Source: VAZQ01 sp963739175
Lineage (GTDB): Bacteria > Pseudomonadota > Alphaproteobacteria > Rhizobiales > Xanthobacteraceae
Assembly: GCA_963739175.1 (NCBI GenBank)
Contig: CAVTZH010000007.1
Coordinates: 248,001-312,000 of the forward strand
Reading direction: 5' to 3'
DNA length: 64,000 nucleotides
In this document: piece by piece, positions 58,620 to 64,000 of the stretch
Numbering within the stretch: the first letter of the stretch is position 1
Layout of the letters: each line of letters starts with the position of its first letter
Program-made: the position numbers and the translations under genes
The notes under the pieces: generated by a model
What the model was told of the DNA's origin: nothing
The model's input: only the letters and a program-made list of their open reading frames with translations
Database searches by the model: none

Positions 58620-58766
58620 GGATTCAGTGGTCTCGTTTGGGCAGTGATCGTAGTCAAGCCGTTGGCTGGGGCCAAGAAACCCGCACCACACGCAAGATAT
58701 TTGACGGTATTATAAAACCATTCTTATAAGCCATTGAAGTTATTGGAATTTATTCCGAGGAAATCG

Positions 58767-58796
58767 TTGACGCAAGGAACTTTGCGGTGCTATGAG
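58767..58796 (+). promoter_or_regulatory. Candidate promoter for rplM-rpsI
   Basis: TTGACG at 58767-58772 and TATGAG at 58791-58796 (or CTATGA one base earlier, giving a 17-bp spacer) form a sigma-70-like pair about 85 bp before the rplM start. Confidence 0.5.
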
Positions 58797-58835
58797 CCCA
58801 CCTCAACGGGTCGCGCGCTATCCGGCGCCTGGCGC

Positions 58836-58873
58836 CCCGTCCCAGCAAAGGTCGACCCGTCCTAGCAAAGGTC
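58836..58873 (+). repeat. 20-bp-period near-perfect tandem repeat in the rplM leader
   Basis: CCCGTCCCAGCAAAGGTC at 58836-58853 recurs as CCCGTCCTAGCAAAGGTC at 58856-58873, one base different, immediately before rplM (58880). It sits in the untranslated leader and overlaps the ribosome-site region. Confidence 0.8.
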
Positions 58874-58879
58874 TCTGCC

Positions 58880-59344
58880 ATGACCACCTATTCGGCCAAG
58901 CCTGCCGAGGTTGAGAAGAAGTGGGTGATGATCGACGCCGCCGGGCTCGTCGTCGGCCGCCTCGCGTCCATCGTCGCCCTGCGGCTGCGCGGCAAGCACA
59001 AGCCGACTTTCACGCCCCACGTCGATGACGGCGACAATGTCGTCATCATCAACGCGGCGAAGATCGTGCTGACCGGCAAGAAGCGCGAGAATAAGGTCTA
59101 TCATCATCACACTGGCTTCATCGGCGGGATCAAGGAGCGCACCGCGCGCTCGATCCTCGATGGCAAGTTTCCCGAGCGTGTGGTCGAGAAGGCGATCGAG
59201 CGCATGCTGCCGCGCGGCCCGCTCGGCCGCCGCCAGCTCGGCAATCTTCGCGTCTATCCCGGCGCGGAGCATCCGCATGCGGCGCAAAGTCCGGAAATAC
59301 TCGATGTCGGGGCCATGAACCGCAAAAACAAAAGGAGCGCGTGA
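58880..59344 (+). CDS. rplM: 50S ribosomal protein L13
   Basis: A 154-residue ribosomal protein. The conserved KKWVMIDAAGLVVGRLASIVA, YTP-like FTPHVDDGDNVVIINAAKIV and MLPRGPLGRRQLGNLRVYPG are all present. It binds 23S rRNA early in large-subunit assembly. rpsI follows after 2 bp, the standard L13-S9 operon. A candidate promoter and a tandem repeat precede it. Confidence 0.97.
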   Translation: MTTYSAKPAEVEKKWVMIDAAGLVVGRLASIVALRLRGKHKPTFTPHVDDGDNVVIINAAKIVLTGKKRENKVYHHHTGFIGGIKERTARSILDGKFPERVVEKAIERMLPRGPLGRRQLGNLRVYPGAEHPHAAQSPEILDVGAMNRKNKRSA

Positions 59345-59346
59345 CC

Positions 59347-59829
59347 ATGGCTGAAGGCACCATGCAATCGCTCGACCAGCTTTCCACGCTCAAGCCGGCC
59401 GCGGCGCCCGAGGCTCCGAAATACGTCCAGAAGCTCGACAAGCAGGGCCGCGCCTACGCGACCGGCAAGCGCAAGGACGCGGTCGCGCGCGTCTGGATCA
59501 AGCCCGGCTCCGGCAAGGTCGAGATCAACACGCGCGTAATCGAGGTCTACTTCGCCCGGCCGGTGCTGCGGATGCTGATCCAGCAGCCGCTGGTGGCGAC
59601 CAACCGCAATGGCCAGTACGACATCATCTGCACGGTCTCGGGCGGCGGATTGTCGGGGCAGGCGGGCGCGGTGCGTCATGGGCTGTCGAAGGCGCTGATG
59701 GCCTTCGAGCCTGATCTGCGCGGCGCGCTCAAGCGCGGCGGCTTCCTCACCCGCGACTCCCGCGTGGTCGAGCGCAAGAAGTACGGCCGCGCCAAGGCCC
59801 GCCGCAGCTTCCAGTTCTCGAAGCGCTAG
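59347..59829 (+). CDS. rpsI: 30S ribosomal protein S9
   Basis: A 160-residue small-subunit protein. Conserved parts include GRAYATGKRKDAVARVWIKP, GGGLSGQAGAVRHGLSKAL and the basic C-terminal YGRAKARRSFQFSKR, which reaches the P-site tRNA. The first 30 residues are a less conserved alphaproteobacterial extension. The ATG at 59347 has AGGAGC upstream; a GTG at 59341 is in frame but lacks spacing. A strong terminator follows. Confidence 0.97.
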   Translation: MAEGTMQSLDQLSTLKPAAAPEAPKYVQKLDKQGRAYATGKRKDAVARVWIKPGSGKVEINTRVIEVYFARPVLRMLIQQPLVATNRNGQYDIICTVSGGGLSGQAGAVRHGLSKALMAFEPDLRGALKRGGFLTRDSRVVERKKYGRAKARRSFQFSKR

Positions 59830-59854
59830 GCGCGTCAGAAAAGCAGGCGTTTGG

Positions 59855-59886
59855 AGCGGATGGCCTTACCGGCCATCCGCTTTTTT
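59855..59886 (+). terminator. Rho-independent terminator of the rplM-rpsI operon
   Basis: An 11-bp perfect stem (AGCGGATGGCC with GGCCATCCGCT), a 5-nt loop TTACC and TTTTTT follow the rpsI stop by 26 bp. Confidence 0.92.
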
Positions 59887-59930
59887 GTTACGGCTGTTTC
59901 GGTCCTGCACCGTCAACATGTTCATCCGGC

Positions 59931-60925
59931 ATGCCCCGCCTTCCGTCTGACCTTTGCCTGCTGCCGCTACGACCGGATGGAGGCGATCCGCGAAGGCACC
60001 GTCGAGGTCGAGGGCGTCGATCTCACCTGCCTCACGCTCAAATCCGGCCGCGACGTGTTCGACCGCATGGTCGGCGGGCAGGAATTCGACGTGGCGGAGC
60101 TGTCCGCCTCCGAATTCGTCAGCCTGCAGGGCACCGGCAACAATCCGTTCGTGGCACTGCCGGTGTTTCCCTCGCGCGTGTTCCGGCACGGCTACATCTT
60201 CGTCAACAAGCGCGCGGGCATCCGCTCGCCGAAGGATCTTGAAGGCAAGCGCGTCGGCCTGCCGCTCTACACCCAGACCGCCGCGCTGTGGGCGCGCGGG
60301 CACCTGTCGCATCAGTTCGGCGTCGACCTCGGCACCATCCGCTGGGTGCAGGGCGCGGTGGAGGACGCCGGCACCCACGGCAAGCCGCATGCGCCGCCGC
60401 TGCATCAAGCCGGTCGCGATCGAGCAGAACGAAAGCCCGGACTCGCTCGGCGTGCTGCTGGCGCGCGGCGAGATCGACGCCCTGATCGGCTCACGCAAGC
60501 CGGAGACGTTCGGGCGCGACGGCGACGTGGTGCGGCTGTTTCCGAATTATCGTCAGCTTGAACGGGAGCTGTACCAGACCGCTAAAATTTTCCCGATCAT
60601 GCATCTGATTGCGATACGACGATCGCTCTACGAGCAGCACCGCTGGCTGGCGACCAGCTTCTACAAGGCGTTCGTGGAAGCGAAGCGCCGTGCAAGGGCG
60701 CGCATGCGCTACGGTGGATCGCTCGCAACCATGCTGCCGTGGCTGTTGGCCGAGATCGAGGAGATCGACGCGGTGTTCGGCGGCGACGCTTTCCCATACG
60801 GGATCGAGCCAAACCGTCCGACGTTGGAGGCCCTGGTGCGGTATATGGTTGAGCAACAGTTTATCGCCCGGACCATTCCCATCGAGGAGTTGTTCGTGCC
60901 GATCCAGGGCAGCTTCGGCAGCTGA
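59931..60925 (+). CDS. 4,5-dihydroxyphthalate decarboxylase-like protein, two frameshifts
   Basis: The protein resembles the dihydroxyphthalate decarboxylase/ABC-binding fold: FRLTFACCRYDRMEAIREGT, VFDRMVGGQEFDVAELSASE, VFPSRVFRHGYIFVNKRAG and WVQGAVEDAGTH. The frame then breaks near 60400, and KPVAIEQNESPDSLGVLLAR and PNYRQLERELYQTAKIFPIM continue one base over to the stop. At the 5' end the only sensible start, ATG at 59931, is also one base off the FRLTF frame, implying a second extra C. Corrected, it is about 331 residues. It may be a decarboxylase of an aromatic diacid or a binding protein. Confidence 0.78.
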
Positions 60926-61133
60926 TTGCACTTTGGCGCAGAAATGCGCGCCTGCCATACGCCGCTCGCCCTAAGTTGGTTCACAATCCTTTACGCAGAC
61001 CGAACACTTTTCAGAATCTTTCCTAGAAAAGCCGTGCGATTGGCAAAACCGGCCGCAAAGCCTGGCATAAGGGTTTCTACGCGAGCATCAAAAACAGTGA
61101 TATGGGCATCGCAGGTAACCAAGGAGTGGTTCC

Positions 61134-62387
61134 ATGTCGTTGTTCGCCCCCAGTATCACCCTGGATTTCACCACGCTGTTCGTGGTGGCGATCTGTGTCA
61201 CCGGCCTGCTTGGGCTGTTGCTGCTGTTCGCCTGGACCCAGGACCGTGTCCGGGCGCTTGCCTGGTGGGGAACCGCTTATCTGCTGGGCGGCGTGTCGGT
61301 CGTCATCTGGAGCATCGAGAGCCACATCTCGCCGCCGCTGCCGTACGGCACGGCCAATGCGATGTTGTTCGTCGCCTGCGGCATGATCTGGACCGCGGCG
61401 CGGCTGTTCCACGGCCGCTCGGTGCTGTGGGGCGCGATGGTCGCCGGCGCCACGATCTGGCTGACCGCCTGTCTGGTGCCGGAATTCGTCGCCTCGACGA
61501 TGGCGCGGATCACGCTCAGCTCGTTCATCGTATCAACCTACACATTCCTGACCGCGGCCGAGCTCTGGCGTGAGCGGCGCAAGCACCTGCTGCGCCGGTG
61601 GCCGGCGATCTTCGTGCCGATGCTGCACGGGCTGGTGTTCCTGTGCCCGATCCCGCTCGCCAGCGTGTTGCCGGACGACAAGGGGATCGTTGTGCTGGCC
61701 AGCGGCTGGATCGCGGTGTTCACGCTCGAGGTCATGCTCTACATCGTCGGCACCGCCTTCATCGTGCTGGTGCTGTCGAAGGAACGCTCCGTCCGCATCC
61801 ACCGGGATGCCGCAACGACCGACGAGTTGACCGGCGTCCTCAACCGGCGCGGCTTCATGGCCGCGTCGAAGGTGCTCATCGATCGCTTCGAGAAGCGCGG
61901 CGAGCCGCTCAGCGTGATGGTGTTCGATCTCGATCACTTCAAGAGGATCAACGACCAGCACGGGCATGTCGTGGGCGACCATGTGTTGCGTCTGTTTGCG
62001 TTTATCGCAGGCCTCAACATGCGGGCAACCGACATATTGGGCCGGATGGGCGGCGAGGAGTTCGTGGCCATCCTTCCGGGCGCGGCCATCGATGCCGCGG
62101 TGGCGGCGGAGCGTGTGCGGCTCGCGTTTGAGGCCGCTGCCGTGACCGTCGCCGACCAGGCGGTGGGCGCGACCGTGAGCATTGGTATCGCCAGCGGCGA
62201 GCCCGGCGCTGACACCATCGCCATGATCGCCGCCGCCGACAGGGCGCTCTACATGGCCAAGATGAACGGCCGCAACCGGGTCGAGCTGACGGACGAACGC
62301 CCGTCGGCGGCGCCGCGGGACGAGCGGCTCGATCCGTTGTCGGAAACGACGTCCGGGCCGATCCCGACGCCGGCGCTGGCGTCGTAA
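61134..62387 (+). CDS. Membrane-bound diguanylate cyclase (GGDEF)
   Basis: A 417-residue protein. The first 210 residues form about six membrane helices; the C-terminal GGDEF domain makes cyclic di-GMP. The signature is GGEEF at 306-310, with a product-inhibition I-site RATD at 297-300, and DELTGVLNRRGF and DLDHFKRINDQHGH upstream. The tail after residue 390 is disordered (RPSAAPRDERLDP). An AAGGAGTGG site precedes the ATG. No EAL domain is present. It probably controls attachment or exopolysaccharide; the stimulus is unknown. Confidence 0.93.
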   Translation: MSLFAPSITLDFTTLFVVAICVTGLLGLLLLFAWTQDRVRALAWWGTAYLLGGVSVVIWSIESHISPPLPYGTANAMLFVACGMIWTAARLFHGRSVLWGAMVAGATIWLTACLVPEFVASTMARITLSSFIVSTYTFLTAAELWRERRKHLLRRWPAIFVPMLHGLVFLCPIPLASVLPDDKGIVVLASGWIAVFTLEVMLYIVGTAFIVLVLSKERSVRIHRDAATTDELTGVLNRRGFMAASKVLIDRFEKRGEPLSVMVFDLDHFKRINDQHGHVVGDHVLRLFAFIAGLNMRATDILGRMGGEEFVAILPGAAIDAAVAAERVRLAFEAAAVTVADQAVGATVSIGIASGEPGADTIAMIAAADRALYMAKMNGRNRVELTDERPSAAPRDERLDPLSETTSGPIPTPALAS

Positions 62388-62478
62388 GCCGATCAATCGC
62401 GTCTGCGGGCTCGTCCGCCCGCAGATGGCCCCGGTTCGGAATAGCAATTCGACGTCACCGACCGCTATAAGGGCCGGT

Positions 62479-63710
62479 ATGCGGATTCTGCTTTCGGAGG
62501 GGGCCAGCACCTCGGCGCGTGAAGCCATCACTGCCTTGGGCCTCGCAGGGCACCATGTCGAGGTCTGCGATCCCGACCCGCATTGCCTGGCGCGCTTCTC
62601 CCGGTTCGTGCGCAAGCTGCACCGCTGTCCGCCGCTCGGCGCCGATCCGCAGGGCTATCTCGCTTTCATCCTGGAACGAATTCGGGGCGGGCAGTTCGAC
62701 GTGCTGCTGCCGATTCACGAGCAGGGGCTGCTGCTGGCGAAATTTCAGGCGCAAATTAGCGCGTCACGCAGCAATCGCGCTGCCGAGCTTTGAGAGCTAC
62801 CTGCGCGCCCACAACAAGCTCGGGTTCAGCCAGATCCTTTCGGAGCTCGGCCTGCCGCAGCCGGCGACCCGCGTCGTGTCCAGCGCCAGCGAATTGATGC
62901 AGGCGAAGCGTTTCCCGATGGTGCTGAAGACTCCGGTCGGCACCGCCAGCCGGGGCACCTGGATGGTGAAGGACGATGCGCAACTCGCAAAGGCGATCGC
63001 GGAGATCGAGGCCGTCGATGGCTTTGCCGATAGGCTGATCGTCCAGGATGTGGTCGAGGGCGAGTCCCAGCAGTCGCAGGCGGTGTTCGCGAACGGGCGT
63101 TTGATCGCGTCGCACGCCTATCGCCAGATCGCGCGCGGCGGCGGGGGCGGCACCGCGATCAAGGAGAGCGTGAGCAACGCGATCGTCCGAAGTCATCTTG
63201 CGCGCATCGGCGAGCACCTCGCGTGGCACGGCGCGCTGTCGGTCGACTACATCGTCGATCCGTCGTCGGGCACGCCCTACTACTTCGATTGCAATCCGCG
63301 GCTGGTCGAGCCGATGAGCGCGGTGTTCGCGGGGCTCGATCTCGTGGATGTGCTGCTCCGCGTGTCGCGCGGCGAAACGCCGGTGTCTGTCGCCGACGGC
63401 CGGAGCGGCGTGCGCACCCATCAGTCTTTGCAGGCATTGCTTGGCTGCGCGGCCGCAGGAGGAGAGCCGGCTGAGCGTGTTGCGCGAATGCTGGCGGCTG
63501 CTCGCCGGACGAGAGCCTTATGCCGGCAGCAGAGAAGAGCTGACGCCGGTCGCGATCGACTGGATGAGCTTCGTGCCGCCGACGGTCACCGCGCTGTGGC
63601 TCATGGCCACGCCGGCCGCGGCGCACACTTTGCCGAAGCGGGGATGGGGATCGCAATTGCTGACGCCGCAAAGCATCCGCACCATCAAAACCATGGATGT
63701 GGGAGGCTGA
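62479..63710 (+). CDS. ATP-grasp domain protein, two frameshifts
   Basis: The N-terminal part (RILLSEGASTSAREAITALG through IRGGQFDVLLPIHEQGLLLA) is a Rossmann-like subdomain. The frame breaks near 62768, and IALPSFESYLRAHNKLGFSQ, FPMVLKTPVGTASRGTWMV, VVEGESQQSQAVF and YYFDCNPRLVEP continue the ATP-grasp core. A second break near 63445 leads to RLSVLRECWRLLAGREPYAG and the stop at 63710. Two surplus bases explain both breaks; corrected length is about 410 residues. Such enzymes join a carboxylate to an amine or thiol using ATP; the partner is unknown. Confidence 0.82.
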
Positions 63711-63712
63711 GA

Positions 63713-64000
63713 GTGCCGGCAATCAATATCAGCCGGCGTCTGATCCTGCCGGGACTCGGCATCGCCGTGTTTCTGTTCGCGTATTTCGCCCAGAACGTCT
63801 GGCAGATTTTCCATATCGACGACATCACGCGCGCCATCCGCAATCTCGATCAGGCCGGCGTGATGACCGCGATGGCGATCCTCGGCTTCGTCGAGGCGAC
63901 CGTCGTGCTCTGCTTCTATGTGCCGGGGACGGCGGTCTTGATCGTCCTGCTGCTCGGGATGCAGCCCGGATGGGCGCAGGCGCTGCCGCTGGTGGCGGGC
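63713..64000 (+). CDS. DedA-like membrane protein (3' end outside the window)
   Basis: Only the first 96 residues lie in the window. They contain a hydrophobic segment (LILPGLGIAVFLFAYFA) and then FVEATVVLCFYVPGTAVLIV, which resembles the re-entrant loop of DedA/VTT proteins. The GTG at 63713 has GGGAGG upstream and follows the ATP-grasp stop at once. The family assignment is tentative because the diagnostic C-terminal part is missing. Confidence 0.5.
   Translation, partial: MPAINISRRLILPGLGIAVFLFAYFAQNVWQIFHIDDITRAIRNLDQAGVMTAMAILGFVEATVVLCFYVPGTAVLIVLLLGMQPGWAQALPLVAG

Overview
The window looks like chromosomal DNA from a high-GC alphaproteobacterium of the Hyphomicrobiales (Rhizobiales), closest in flavour to the Bradyrhizobiaceae/Xanthobacteraceae. 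The reasons are gene content and order (thiL, hppA, bamE, cytochrome bc1 chaperone, DUF177, plsX, fabH, ihfA, MerR; and DUF2842/ctaA, metY, CoA-binding protein, enoyl-CoA hydratase, rplM, rpsI), the many periplasmic receptors of the tripartite tricarboxylate transporter (Bug) type, an HWE-family histidine kinase, and dispersed palindromic repeats of a kind seen in this order. The placement is inferred from family knowledge; no search was run.

Layout. 1-16.9 kb: a conserved core (thiL, hppA, bamE, bc1 chaperone, DUF177, plsX, fabH, ihfA, MerR regulator) interrupted by accessory catabolic and transport genes (flavin-dependent hydroxy-acid oxidase, isochorismatase-like protein, MFS carrier, GNAT enzyme, amidohydrolase, SemiSWEET, two Bug-type receptors, VOC protein). 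17-37 kb: an accessory block with a TauD-like dioxygenase, three Bug-type receptors, a secreted heme/beta-propeller protein with a small cytochrome c, a ParDE-like toxin-antitoxin pair, a molybdenum hydroxylase large subunit, an outer-membrane barrel, a Tat-type amidohydrolase, solute-binding proteins, an alpha/beta hydrolase, an aldo-keto reductase and a PAS/HWE histidine kinase. It ends at a tRNA-Pro(GGG). 37.9-45.8 kb: an exopolysaccharide cluster (O-antigen-ligase-like protein, polyprenyl-phosphate sugar transferase, glycosyltransferase, Wzz/Wzc-like protein, polysaccharide deacetylase). 45.9-51.4 kb: two TrpX-type binding proteins, DUF2842, ctaA and an S9 peptidase. 51.4-55.2 kb: a lower-quality region with small hypothetical genes and three decayed genes (LysR, Bug receptor, O-methyltransferase). 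55.2-59.9 kb: metY, CoA-binding protein, enoyl-CoA hydratase and rplM-rpsI. 59.9-64 kb: a dihydroxyphthalate-decarboxylase-like protein, a diguanylate cyclase, an ATP-grasp protein and the start of a membrane protein.

Functional picture. The core genes serve thiamine cofactor synthesis, energy conservation (proton-pumping pyrophosphatase, heme A, bc1 assembly), phospholipid and fatty-acid initiation, methionine/sulfur metabolism and translation. The accessory genes suggest uptake and oxidation of small organic or aromatic acids. There are six Bug-type receptors (five essentially complete, one decayed) and no membrane subunits (TctA/TctB) in the window.

Caution on quality. Ten isolated single-base frame breaks fall inside eight otherwise well-preserved genes, including plsX, hppA and ctaA. 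Nine look like one extra base and one like one missing base. They are more simply explained by sequence or assembly error than by gene loss, and they distort naive gene calls; the clearest case is an apparent CtaA-peptidase fusion. The 52.6-55.2 kb stretch is different: breaks are dense and genes are truncated, which indicates real decay.
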